In this document: positions 1 through 8,146 of the stretch, in pieces
Layout of the letters: every line of letters begins with the position of its first letter
How positions within the stretch are numbered: the first letter of the stretch is position 1
Assembly (NCBI GenBank): GCA_016745215.1
Contig: CP050890.1
Coordinates: forward strand, 6,076,001-6,140,000
Direction of reading: 5' to 3'
DNA: 64,000 nt
Origin: Thiohalocapsa sp. PB-PSB1
Lineage (GTDB): Bacteria > Pseudomonadota > Gammaproteobacteria > Chromatiales > Chromatiaceae
Program-made: the position numbers and the translations under genes
The notes under the pieces: model-generated
The model's database searches: none
The model's input: the letters and a program-made list of their open reading frames with translations, nothing else
What the model was told of the DNA's origin: nothing

Positions 1-7
1 CCGAAAT

Positions 8-232
8 GTGGGTGTCCTGTACCGCGCTGTACCGCGGCTTGGTGTCCTGTACCGCGGCTTCTGTACCGCGGCTTGTACCGCGCTGTACCGCGCTCTGTAC
101 CGCGCTCTGTACCGCGCTTGGTGTCCTGTACCGCGCCTATACCGCGCTGTACCGCTCGTACTGTACCGCTCCGGTGTCCTGTACCGCTCCTGTACCGCTC
201 TCTCTGTACCGCTCTCTGGTTTTTGCTGTCCC
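8..232. repeat. degenerate CTGTACCGC tandem array
   Basis: Fourteen exact TGTACCGC words and one variant (ATACCGC) are spaced by short, variable linkers. Four of them are preceded by GTGTCC, giving a 14-mer GTGTCC+TGTACCGC. Reading frames across the block are translation products of the repeat and show no protein-like composition. The word is also the end of the CTAG-ended repeat family described below (CTGTACCGCTCCACTAG), so the array may derive from such ends; that link is inference. No gene is seen before position 361. Confidence 0.85.
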
Positions 233-360
233 TGTTTTTCGCAGTTTTTCGCAGAACACAAATCATAAACCCCTCTCGTGCCCCCTCTCGCGCTCTGCAA
301 CGATTCGGCCTGGCCTCTGTTAAACTAAGATTCCGCATTTCAGTAATTCGGAGATTACGC

Positions 361-627
361 ATGAGAGACACCTTGATCGTTTCCAGTCGCGGCCAGGTGA
401 CGCTGCCGGCGGCAGTGCGCCGCCGGCTCGGCATCGCGCCGGGCGACGTATTGATCGTCGAGGATCGAGCCGGGGAGTTGGTATTGAAGCCTGCCGCGGT
501 GCTGGAGATCGAGCACTATAGTGATGAGCAGATCGCAGCTTGGGATCGTGAGGACGCGCTAAGCGCCGACGAACGTGCGTCTGTCGAGACTTGGTTCCGG
601 ACCGAGGCCGGAACCGGAACCAGGTAG
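361..627 (+). CDS. AbrB/MazE-type antitoxin (VapB-like)
   Basis: An 88-residue protein opening with a swapped-hairpin AbrB DNA-binding domain (SSRGQVTLPAAVRRRLGI, about residues 7-24, followed by GDVLIVEDRAGELVLKP). The acidic C-terminal tail (EHYSDEQIAAWDRED) is typical of the segment that folds onto a PIN toxin. The ATG at 361 has a GGAG-type ribosome site just upstream and starts exactly at the domain, so the longer upstream frame through the repeat array is rejected. Its stop TAG (625-627) overlaps the GTG start of the toxin gene, the normal arrangement of a vapBC operon. It should neutralise the toxin and autorepress. The antitoxin is intact while the toxin is not. Confidence 0.88.
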   Translation: MRDTLIVSSRGQVTLPAAVRRRLGIAPGDVLIVEDRAGELVLKPAAVLEIEHYSDEQIAAWDREDALSADERASVETWFRTEAGTGTR

Positions 628-1086
628 TGGCGGCGGGTGAGGTCCGACTATTTCTGGATGCTAATGTGCTATTCACGGCGGCGCACTGCCGACGGCAAGG
701 CGGCTCTGCTGATCGACTTGGCGCGGCGGGGCCACTGGAACGGGATGACATCCGCGTTTGCCTTAGAAGAGGCGCGACGGAATCTCGAGCGCAAGTATCC
801 TGACCGGTTGGAGGCCCTTGATCGGCTGCTTGGTGCACTTTCCATTGTCGCGGCATCAGGCCCTGGGCCTTGCGCGTTAGCCCTGCCCGAGAAGGATCAG
901 CCGATCTTCGCCGCCGCGCTGCAGTCTGGCGCGACCCACCTGCTGACGGGCGACATGCGCCACTTCGGACGCTTTATGAACGATCCGGGACGGACCGAGG
1001 GTATCGTCATCCAGCCTGTGGCGGAGTTCTTGGACGGCCCTGCGGTCCCGATAGCACTCGCCAATGATGCCAAGTCCTTCGATTGA
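627..1086 (+). pseudogene. PIN-domain toxin (VapC-like), frameshifted
   Basis: The GTG at 627 overlaps the antitoxin stop. It opens a PIN domain, VRLFLDANVLFTAAH, with the first metal-binding Asp encoded at 657-659. Near 684-691 the match moves to the next frame and continues as ADGKAALLIDLARRGHWNG, ALEEARRNLE, then ATHLLTGDMRHFGR, which carries the later acidic residues, to the stop at 1084-1086. One extra base (or two missing) therefore splits an otherwise complete, roughly 150-residue PIN ribonuclease. It could be a true inactivating mutation or a sequencing error. As written, no full PIN domain can be made, leaving the upstream antitoxin without a partner. Confidence 0.82.
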
Positions 1087-1168
1087 TCAAGCGTAGGCGC
1101 GGCCACGCCGTCTCAGCGCCGCACCCCACTGCGCTCCCGGCGGATGACGAAGATGCCGGCCAGGATCA

Positions 1169-1255
1169 GCGCGTAGGGCGGATGCCCGATAGGGCGATTC
1201 GTCATTTCACCGTCCAAAGTCTGGCGGAATCCGTCCATGGTTCCGCCCTACGCGC
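1169..1255. repeat. spaced inverted repeat GCGCGTAGGGCGGA
   Basis: The 14-mer GCGCGTAGGGCGGA (1169-1182) recurs as its exact reverse complement at 1242-1255, with a 59-base interior that also contains TAGGGCGA. It lies just after the toxin pseudogene. It resembles intergenic REP-like units of proteobacteria; no coding potential is seen. Confidence 0.6.
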
Positions 1256-1292
1256 TCCTTCCTCAAGAGAAACTTGGCTGCGCCGGGATTTC

Positions 1293-1574
1293 GGTGACAG
1301 TTTACTAAATAGTGCCTGAAAGAAAAGTCGCTTTAATGTTCTGAAACAATAATTTAGAAATACCCCCATGTTCGAAGATTGCGCGGAACCCAAGATCATT
1401 GGGGATAGATACGGCGCGGATGAGAATTGCTCTCATTCACTCGATTCATCCTCTGTTCATCATCTCCGAATCAATGAAAAACGGTATTGGCGACAATGCG
1501 GCCAATGCCGATTTGGCGAAATAAACTGAGTTTTCGTTCAGGCACTATTTAGTGGATTTAGTAAACTGTCACCG
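1293..1574. mobile_element. 282-bp miniature element with GGTGACAGTTTACT ends
   Basis: The left end (1293-1320) reads GGTGACAGTTTACTAAAT then AGTGCCTGAA. The right end (1537-1574) is its reverse complement except for 9 extra bases containing a second ACTAAAT. The 220-base interior is non-coding and more A+T rich. It ends 15 bases before the patatin stop codon. The terminal motif GTAAACTGTCACC resembles sequences that flank RAYT-type transposase genes in gammaproteobacteria, so it may be a RAYT-mobilised relic without its transposase (inference). Confidence 0.75.
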
Positions 1575-1588
1575 TAACTGCCAGAGGG

Positions 1589-2563
1589 CTATGACGTCGG
1601 CATCGAGCCGCCGTCGAGCAATGGACGCAGCTCGGCAAGGGCTTCTTGCATCGCCTGTTCGCCGATTTGGATCAGTTCTTCGGCGCGGTTGAACTCGCCG
1701 GGGAAAATGTGGCCGACCCGCGGGGTGACGGTCAGGTCGGCGGGGTGAGCGGCGTTTTGATGGACCGAGAGTTGCCGTAATACCAGCGCGCTGGAGGAAA
1801 GGGCAATGGCCAATAGGCTTGGCTCTTCGGCCCATTCGCGCAGGCCCCGCAGCAGATGCCAGCGGCGCATGAAGCCCGGGATGGCAGCCCAGATGCGCCC
1901 ACGCAGGCTGCGCCGTTCGGCCTCGGGCAGCAGATGGTCGCGCAAACCGACGCTGTTGGCGACGCCCTTGAAGTCGGCGGTGACGTCGACGCCGAGAACA
2001 ACCTGGGCGCCCAGTGCTCGGGCCGCGGCGACCGGGACATTGGCCACCAGTCCGCCGTCGATCAGCAGTCGTTCGCCGTTGCGGACCGGGGCAAAGACGG
2101 TCGGCAGGGAGATGGATGCGCGCACGGCGGTGACCAGGTCGCCATCGCTGGCAACCCATGCCTCCCCATCGATGAGGTCCGTTGCCACCGCCGCGAAGGG
2201 CAGAGGCAGATCCTGGATCTCTTGCCGGTCGAAGTGGCGGCGCAGTGCTCGCTCGATGGAGCGGCCTACCAGTATGCTATTGCCGCCGAGTCGAAAATCG
2301 GTGAGTTTCAGGGCGCGGCGCCAGTTCAGGTTGCGGGCCAGGTCTTCGAGCAGATCCAGCTTGCCGGCGGCATAGGCAGCGCCCACCAAGGCCCCCATGG
2401 AGGTGCCGCTGACGACGGCGGGTTTGAGTCCCTCGCGCTCCAGCACATGCAGCAGGCCGATGTGGGCCAGGCCCAGGGCTGCGCCGCCGCCCAGGGCGAG
2501 ACCGAGACGCGGCTGCGGCGGGGTGTTCGACAATGCGGCCGATGGGGGGCTTTGCTCGGTCAT
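1589..2563 (-). CDS. patatin-like phospholipase (RssA/YchK type)
   Basis: A 324-residue patatin-domain lipid acyl hydrolase, probably cytoplasmic or membrane-associated. From the ATG at 2563 the catalytic features are visible: glycine-rich oxyanion loop GGGAALG (about 25-31), nucleophile motif GTSMG (Ser about 55) and the dyad Asp in LLIDGG (about 169). These define the Ser-Asp dyad of bacterial patatins. The frame stays open upstream to a TTG at 2647, but that extension is a Gln/Ala-rich low-complexity stretch and I prefer the ATG. It lies 195 bases downstream of mscS on the same strand. The substrate cannot be told from sequence. Confidence 0.9.
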   Translation of the reverse strand: MTEQSPPSAALSNTPPQPRLGLALGGGAALGLAHIGLLHVLEREGLKPAVVSGTSMGALVGAAYAAGKLDLLEDLARNLNWRRALKLTDFRLGGNSILVGRSIERALRRHFDRQEIQDLPLPFAAVATDLIDGEAWVASDGDLVTAVRASISLPTVFAPVRNGERLLIDGGLVANVPVAAARALGAQVVLGVDVTADFKGVANSVGLRDHLLPEAERRSLRGRIWAAIPGFMRRWHLLRGLREWAEEPSLLAIALSSSALVLRQLSVHQNAAHPADLTVTPRVGHIFPGEFNRAEELIQIGEQAMQEALAELRPLLDGGSMPTS

Positions 2564-2758
2564 CTTTGCCGCCTGGGTTGCCTGTTGCGGCTGTGCTGCC
2601 TGTTGTCGTCGCTGCCCGCATTGTGCTTGTGTAATCTGATTGCGCAAGATTTCAATTGCTGTCGAGTCATTCCTGGTCGTCTCCGTTTTGCTGAACGGTG
2701 CTGGCGAGTTGGCGAGTTGTTCGTGAACAACGCGATTGATGTCCCCTCGCAGCAGCGC

Positions 2759-3577
2759 TCAGGTTGTTTCCGAGCCGTCTCTTGGCTGCAAGCCGGCCGC
2801 GGCAAAGCGCACCCCGAGACGCCGCAATGTTGCTTTCCCCCGAACGTTGAGATCGCTGACGAATTGGAATTGCTGGCGTGGGTCGATCGGGTAGGCTTTG
2901 ACGCGATAGTGCGAGCCCCAGGGCTTTTCCTGCAGGATGACGACGATCGGCTTGTCCAACTGTAAGTATGCGCTGGCTAGGACAACGTCGTACAGCCGGT
3001 CTTTGACTTGTGTGGCATCGTGGTCCGGTTGCAGGTAGAAATCCGCGACGCATTGCAGGTTGGTGCTGCCATCGTTTGCGTTGGCGATGAGTTCGGTCCA
3101 CAGCTTGGCGTGCGGGATGAACACGACCGTATCGTCCGGGGTGACGATTTCGATGGTGCGCATGCCGATGTGCTTGACCTCGCCGTAGGTGTCGTTGATG
3201 TCGATCCAATCCCCGGGCCGGTAGGGCATCTCGTTGACCGCGACGATACCCGCGATGATGCTGCTGACATAGTCTTTGAGGGCAAAGCCGATGGCCAGAC
3301 CCGCGGCGCCCAATACGGCCAGGATATTCTGCGAGGTGGGTGCGATCTGCTGCAAAATCAGCACCAGCGCAACGGCGATAATCAGCAGGCGCAGCAAGGG
3401 GATGCTGGCGAGCAGATAGAGTCGGCGCTGGCCGTGCAGTTTGTCGGCAAGCCAAACGAGCAATTTGCGGCTTGCCATGCTCAGGACGATGGCACCGCCG
3501 ACGATCAGCGCAAGTACGATCAGCGCAGATGCGGTGATGGATTCAAGAAGTCGGACGATGGTTTCGCTGTCTTGCAT
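2759..3577 (-). CDS. small-conductance mechanosensitive channel (MscS family)
   Basis: A 272-residue inner-membrane MscS-type channel that would release solutes on osmotic downshift. Three hydrophobic segments (about residues 15-35, 52-80, 86-115) precede the beta domain. The pore helix AAGLAIGFALKDYVSSIIAG has the alternating Gly/Ala pattern of TM3, followed by PYRPGDWIDINDTYGEV, the family's conserved beta-domain entry. The C-terminal alpha/beta domain follows (VADFYLQPDHD onward). The length matches E. coli MscS (about 286). ATG at 3577. The gene is followed by the patatin gene and preceded by two CTAG-ended repeats. Confidence 0.93.
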   Translation of the reverse strand: MQDSETIVRLLESITASALIVLALIVGGAIVLSMASRKLLVWLADKLHGQRRLYLLASIPLLRLLIIAVALVLILQQIAPTSQNILAVLGAAGLAIGFALKDYVSSIIAGIVAVNEMPYRPGDWIDINDTYGEVKHIGMRTIEIVTPDDTVVFIPHAKLWTELIANANDGSTNLQCVADFYLQPDHDATQVKDRLYDVVLASAYLQLDKPIVVILQEKPWGSHYRVKAYPIDPRQQFQFVSDLNVRGKATLRRLGVRFAAAGLQPRDGSETT

Positions 3578-3657
3578 GTTCAGAAGGCTTATCTGGGTGG
3601 GGCTTATCTGGGGAGCTTATCTGGGAAAAGACATCCGGGAATCGCTGATGCCGAGGG

Positions 3658-3826
3658 CTAGTGGAGCGGTACAGAAATCCCGAGGCGGTTCGTTGTCGTT
3701 GTCGTAATCGTAGTCGTTATCGAGCATTCGGCTAAGACGATTATGACAACGACAACGACAACGATAACGATAACGATAACGATAACGACCGGAGACTGTC
3801 TTGGAACATCTGCACCGAGGCACTAG
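3658..3826. mobile_element. CTAG-ended palindromic element, family 1, copy A
   Basis: A CTAG-to-CTAG unit starting CTAGTGGAGCGGTACAG and ending CACCGAGGCACTAG. The two arms form an imperfect palindrome. The core holds GTTGTC/GACAAC hexamers: two GTTGTC on the left, three GACAAC and four GATAAC on the right. It is non-coding. It shares its right CTAG with copy B. The other clear copies are at 3823-3979, 11066-11222 and 25193-25349. Confidence 0.85.
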
Positions 3827-3979
3827 TGGAGCGGTACAGAAATCCCGAGGCGGTTCGTTGTCGTTGTCGTAATCGTAGTCGTTATCGAGCATTCGGCTAA
3901 GACGATTATGACAACGACAACGACAACGACAACGATAACGACCGGAGACTGTCTTGGAACATCTGCACCAAGGCACTAG
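3823..3979. mobile_element. CTAG-ended palindromic element, family 1, copy B
   Basis: The same unit as copy A and directly abutting it, sharing the CTAG at 3823-3826. Its right arm has four GACAAC and one GATAAC, against three and four in copy A, so the copies differ mainly by hexamer slippage. The end-to-end arrangement suggests that one element inserted into the CTAG at the end of the other. The rest of 3578-4018 holds no gene. Confidence 0.85.
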
Positions 3980-4018
3980 GAATGATCGATGCCCATGTTC
4001 ACTGCACGGGATCGGTGT

Positions 4019-5245
4019 TCAGGGCTGATCGTCGATCAAATAGCCGCGACTGCCCAGCCACTCGCGCACCACCACATAGCCCAGCGGTGCCACTCGCCAA
4101 ATAGTTTCCGTGCGGTCAATCAGCCCTAGATGTTCCAGCCGCAACAGGTTGGCGCCGAGCATCATGCGGGCATCCGGCAGGAGTTCGGCCAACAGGTCTT
4201 GGGACAATCCATTATGCAGCAGCAATGCGTGCAACAGATGGGTCAGCTCGTCTTCGGTGGTTGGCGATAATTCCGGCTCGCGGTGCTCGGCAGTCCACCA
4301 AAGGGTAACTTCATCGGCTGGCTCGGATGCTTCGATTGCATCCGCATTGGCGGATGCGACTTCTGGGGTCGCGGCATCGGGCTCGGTGCGGAATCCAGTA
4401 CGCCAGTAGTTCCAGGCGATGCCGAGATTGCCTCGGCAATGCGCGGCCAGGCGCTTTAACAGGGCACTGACCGGCGGATCTGGGGCGGCATCGGAATCGG
4501 CAGAGCACAGGATGTCGTCGCCAGTCTTTGCATTGCGCACGCGAATGCGGCGCCCCATTGGATCGTGCAGAGCATATTGGAAGTACGCTGCCAGCCGATC
4601 TCCGTCAAATGCCTGCAAGGTGTAAATCTGCGACTGGGGTATCGGCCATATCCGTTGCAGGAAGGCCCAGGCCCAGCTGTCGCAGCCGATCAGGCCGCGT
4701 CCCAGGCAGCCACTGGCGGCGAGATCGAGAAAGCGGCGAATCAGCACGAGACCGTCGCCATGGCGCAGGAAACAATGCTCCAAATGCGGCAATACCCATG
4801 CGTCCCGCGGCAGGTTGGCATCTTCAAGCCAAGCTGGATCGTCGGCCAGAATGTGTTCGCTGGCAGGCGGGGCGATCAGATGCCAGCCGTGGCTTGCGGC
4901 CCAGAATTCCAGAACCTCAGCGTGTCCGCCGTAGGGTGGCCCGACCAGGAACCGAGGCATCTTTGCTGCATCATCGGCCTTTGCCCATTCTGCAAATTGG
5001 ATGGTCAGAGCATCGGCGGCGCGGCGCCAATCGATCGGCGGCGCCAGGTGTGCAAGTCGTGCCTCGGGCAGGTTGCGCAGATCCTCCAACGCCATTGCGG
5101 GCGGTTGCGGGGCGGATTCCGACCGGAACAGACGCCGGAGCGCATGCATTCGCTTGGTCGCGACTTCCTGCACTGGCGTCGGCGGCAATGCAAATTCTGC
5201 CAATGGCACGATGTGCCACAGCGGCTTGTTCGGCGCGGCTGACAT
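4019..5245 (-). CDS. unrecognised 408-aa protein, AAA-like with degenerate P-loop
   Basis: I do not recognise a characterised family. The segment VGPPYGGHAEVLEFWAASHGW (about residues 97-117) looks like a P-loop whose Lys-Ser/Thr has been lost. It is followed by alternating hydrophobic strands and helices (DAWVLPHLEHCFLRHGDGL, GCLGRGLIGCDSWAWAFL) as in an AAA-type core. The C-terminal 80 residues (LLHALLLHNGLSQDLLAELL to WRVAPLGYVVVREWL) look like a winged helix. No signal peptide or membrane segment. ATG at 5245. It lies upstream of mscS on the same strand but is separated from it by the repeats, so co-transcription is uncertain. Confidence 0.7.
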   Translation of the reverse strand: MSAAPNKPLWHIVPLAEFALPPTPVQEVATKRMHALRRLFRSESAPQPPAMALEDLRNLPEARLAHLAPPIDWRRAADALTIQFAEWAKADDAAKMPRFLVGPPYGGHAEVLEFWAASHGWHLIAPPASEHILADDPAWLEDANLPRDAWVLPHLEHCFLRHGDGLVLIRRFLDLAASGCLGRGLIGCDSWAWAFLQRIWPIPQSQIYTLQAFDGDRLAAYFQYALHDPMGRRIRVRNAKTGDDILCSADSDAAPDPPVSALLKRLAAHCRGNLGIAWNYWRTGFRTEPDAATPEVASANADAIEASEPADEVTLWWTAEHREPELSPTTEDELTHLLHALLLHNGLSQDLLAELLPDARMMLGANLLRLEHLGLIDRTETIWRVAPLGYVVVREWLGSRGYLIDDQP

Positions 5246-5470
5246 GTGCGCAGTGTTACCTTAGCCGTGGCGATGTCAATGCTGTTCTGCTCGTAAACTC
5301 GGGAGATAACTCGGGAGATAGAGCAAATTGCGAGACGGTAAAGATGAAGTTTCTCATGCCTTGATGTCGATCAACCCTAGCAGCCGGCGCGAATCGGCAC
5401 CCGCCTAGCGGGTCAGCACCTCCTACATGGCCGCCACCATGGTGCAGAAAACATGGCCACTGTCGACGCT

Positions 5471-6250
5471 TCACCCAGCTCCGAACAAGTCCTTGAGCAA
5501 CTGGAGCGTGGTCTGCCGCCCGAGTTCGCCGATCGCGGTGGTGAGCGGGATTTCCTTGGGGCAAACGCGCACACAGTTTTGCGCATTGCCGCAGTCGCTG
5601 AGGCCGCCGTCGGACATGATGGCGTGCAGACGCTCCGCCTTGTCGGTGCGACCCGTTGGGTGCGCATTCATCAACCGTACCTGCGCCAGCGGTGCTGGAC
5701 CGACAAAGGACTTGTCGTCACCAGCGCCGTTGCTGAACTGAGGGCAGGCCGCCATGCAGCAGCCGCAGCTCATGCAGCGGCTGTATAGGTAATTGGCCGC
5801 CCAGTCCTTTGGAGACAGGCGCGGGGCGCGCTCGTGATTGTCCCAGGGACCATCGATCCGCACCCAGGCTTTGACGCGTTTGAGATTGTTCAACAAGCGC
5901 GTGCGGTCCACCATCAGATCGCGCACCACCGGAAACTTGGGCAATGGCTGCAATTCGATCGGTTGGTCCAGATCGGCGATCAAGGCGGAGCAGGAGGGCT
6001 TCGGCCGGCCATTGATGAGCATGGCGCAGGAGCCGCAGACTTCTTCCATACAGTTGTGCTCGAATGCCACCGGATCTACCCGCTGGCCATCGCTGGTGAT
6101 CGGGTGCTCGCGCAGGGCGTGTAAGATGGACACGACATTGTCATCGGCATGCACCGGCAATCTGAAATGCTGCCAATAGGGCTTGCTGGTTGGCGTGTCC
6201 TGGCGGAGGATGCGCAATTCGACAGTCTTTGATGCAGCAACTTCGTTCAT
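5471..6250 (-). CDS. sdhB: succinate dehydrogenase iron-sulfur subunit (type B)
   Basis: A 259-residue electron-transfer subunit linking the flavoprotein to the membrane anchor. All three cluster sites are visible: [2Fe-2S] ligands C67, C72, C75 and C87 in CMEEVCGSC...C; the [4Fe-4S] motif CMSCGCCMAACP; and the [3Fe-4S] motif CGNAQNCVRVCP. The spacing and wording are those of Bacillus/epsilonproteobacterial type-B enzymes rather than E. coli SdhB. It is the last gene of a compact sdhCAB operon, starting 9 bases after the sdhA stop. It probably acts as succinate dehydrogenase or fumarate reductase, depending on the quinone used. Confidence 0.94.
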   Translation of the reverse strand: MNEVAASKTVELRILRQDTPTSKPYWQHFRLPVHADDNVVSILHALREHPITSDGQRVDPVAFEHNCMEEVCGSCAMLINGRPKPSCSALIADLDQPIELQPLPKFPVVRDLMVDRTRLLNNLKRVKAWVRIDGPWDNHERAPRLSPKDWAANYLYSRCMSCGCCMAACPQFSNGAGDDKSFVGPAPLAQVRLMNAHPTGRTDKAERLHAIMSDGGLSDCGNAQNCVRVCPKEIPLTTAIGELGRQTTLQLLKDLFGAG

Positions 6251-6259
6251 AACAGACCC

Positions 6260-8146
6260 CTATCGATAATCGCGCGGCTGTTCCGGCTCCAACAGGCTCA
6301 GATCCACTGGTTCCAGGCGGATGCGCGGTCCGGATGGACTCTGTTCGGCAATGGTGGTCTTGAGCCAATTGGCATTCTTGGCCTTCCATTGCTCTCGATA
6401 GGCCTCGAATTCCGGATCGCCGGGGAATTTTCCTTCTGGAATTGGGCGCGAAAATTCCGGTTTGTGATGGGCGCCACGACATTCGTCGCGCGCGCGGGCG
6501 CTGGCTGCCATGACCTCGGCCAGCTTGATCATGTCGAACACCTGGCGCGCATACGCCAGGCTCTGATTGGCCCAGGCGCTGTTTTCCGACAGATCGAGCC
6601 GTGCGAAGCGTTGTTCCAGTTCCGCCAATTCGTCCAATGCCGCGTCTAACTCCGCGTTGTCGCGCACAACGCCGACCTTGGCCGTCATCAGGGCACCGAG
6701 CTCTTGGTGCAGCCGGTAGGGATTTTGATCGCCGTCCGATTCCATGAAACGTTGATTGATGCCGGACTGGCGGGCAACCTCGGCATCGAATGGCTCTGCC
6801 GGCAGAGCCTCGCTGTCGAGCGACAGCCCGGCCAAATAAGCGGCCACCGCCTCGCTGGCCACGCGCCCCGAGTAAGATGCGGACAATAACGAGTTTGCCC
6901 CGAGCCGATTGGCGCCATGATAGGCATAGTCGCATTCGCCGCAGGCGTAGAGGCCGGGGATATTGGTGGCATGGTTGCGTGGGCTACCCGGTCGGATGCC
7001 GCCGTTGTTCGGGTCCTTTTCGAAGTCGACCCAGAGCCCACCCATGGCGTAATGCGCGGCCGGGAAGATCTCCATCGGCTGGTCCAGCGGATCGGTGCCG
7101 GCGAACTTGCGATAGATCGACAGGATGGCGCCAAGCCGGGTGGAGACGAAATCGCGATCCAGATGGGTCAAATCCAGGTAGACGCGGTCGTCGCCATCAA
7201 TGCCCAATCCCATTTCTCGGGTGACCTTCCAGATGGCCCGGGAGGCGATGTCGCGCGCCACTGTATTGCCATAGCTCGGATACCATTCCTCCAGAAAATA
7301 AAAGCGTTCGGACTCTGGGATCTGCTTTGGCTCGCGTGGGTCGCCGGGGTTTTTCGGTACCCAGATGCGGCCACCCTCGCCGCGCGCCGCCTCTGACATC
7401 AACCGGGTTTTGTCCTCGCCGAGCATCGCGGTGGGATGGAACTGGAAGAATTCGCCATTGGCGAACAGGGCGCCTTGCTGGTAAACGCGGCTGGCCGCGG
7501 CACCGGTCGAATTGGTGGAGCAGGTGGTCTTGGGGGTGTAGATCTGGCCCAGTCCGCCGCTGGCCAATACCACGGCATCGGCGCGGAACGCGCGGACCTC
7601 CAGGCTGCGCAGATCCATCGCGACAATGCCCCGGCAGATGCCGTCGGCATCCTTGACGATGGACAGGAATTCCCACCATTCGTGCTTCTCGACCTTGCCT
7701 TCGGTCTCCATTCGACGCACCTGCTGATCGACGCCGTACATGAGTTGTTGGCCGGTGCTGGCGCCGGCAAAACAGGTGCGTTTGTTCTTGACGCCGCCGA
7801 ACAGACGCTGATCCAGCAGTCCCTCCGGCGTGCGCGAGAAGGTCACACCCATACGCTCGAAGGTGTGGATCAGGCCCGGCGCATCGTCGCACATGGATTT
7901 GACCGGCGGTTGGTTGGCCATATAGCTGCCGCCCTTGATCGTATCGACAAAGTGTTGCCAGACGCTGTCGTGCTGACCCTTCATGTCCAGCACCGCGTTG
8001 ATGCCGCCCTGTGCGCAGACCGAATGTGAGCGCATCACCTCGAATAACGAAAACAGGGTGACCCGGTGCCCGGTGGCGGCCAGACCCAGTGTTGCCCAGA
8101 GGCCGCCGAGACCGCCGCCGATGACGATGACGTGATGTCCGCTCAT
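6260..8146 (-). CDS. sdhA: succinate dehydrogenase/fumarate reductase flavoprotein subunit
   Basis: A 628-residue FAD enzyme that oxidises succinate (or reduces fumarate) on the cytoplasmic face. The N-terminal dinucleotide fold reads VIVIGGGLGGLWATLG. The segment RSHSVCAQGGINAVL carries the His that binds FAD covalently. The substrate-site motif FHPTAM and the C-terminal FAD-contact segment HGANRLGANSLLSA are present, with the helical capping region after about residue 440. The ATG start overlaps the sdhC stop by 4 bases (8143-8146), which supports translational coupling. Length is normal for type-B SdhA. Confidence 0.95.
   Translation of the reverse strand: MSGHHVIVIGGGLGGLWATLGLAATGHRVTLFSLFEVMRSHSVCAQGGINAVLDMKGQHDSVWQHFVDTIKGGSYMANQPPVKSMCDDAPGLIHTFERMGVTFSRTPEGLLDQRLFGGVKNKRTCFAGASTGQQLMYGVDQQVRRMETEGKVEKHEWWEFLSIVKDADGICRGIVAMDLRSLEVRAFRADAVVLASGGLGQIYTPKTTCSTNSTGAAASRVYQQGALFANGEFFQFHPTAMLGEDKTRLMSEAARGEGGRIWVPKNPGDPREPKQIPESERFYFLEEWYPSYGNTVARDIASRAIWKVTREMGLGIDGDDRVYLDLTHLDRDFVSTRLGAILSIYRKFAGTDPLDQPMEIFPAAHYAMGGLWVDFEKDPNNGGIRPGSPRNHATNIPGLYACGECDYAYHGANRLGANSLLSASYSGRVASEAVAAYLAGLSLDSEALPAEPFDAEVARQSGINQRFMESDGDQNPYRLHQELGALMTAKVGVVRDNAELDAALDELAELEQRFARLDLSENSAWANQSLAYARQVFDMIKLAEVMAASARARDECRGAHHKPEFSRPIPEGKFPGDPEFEAYREQWKAKNANWLKTTIAEQSPSGPRIRLEPVDLSLLEPEQPRDYR

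Noticed and set aside
2667..3455. 262-codon minus-strand frame within mscS
   Set aside because: Alternative frame of the mscS gene; the frame with MscS pore and beta-domain motifs is the real one.
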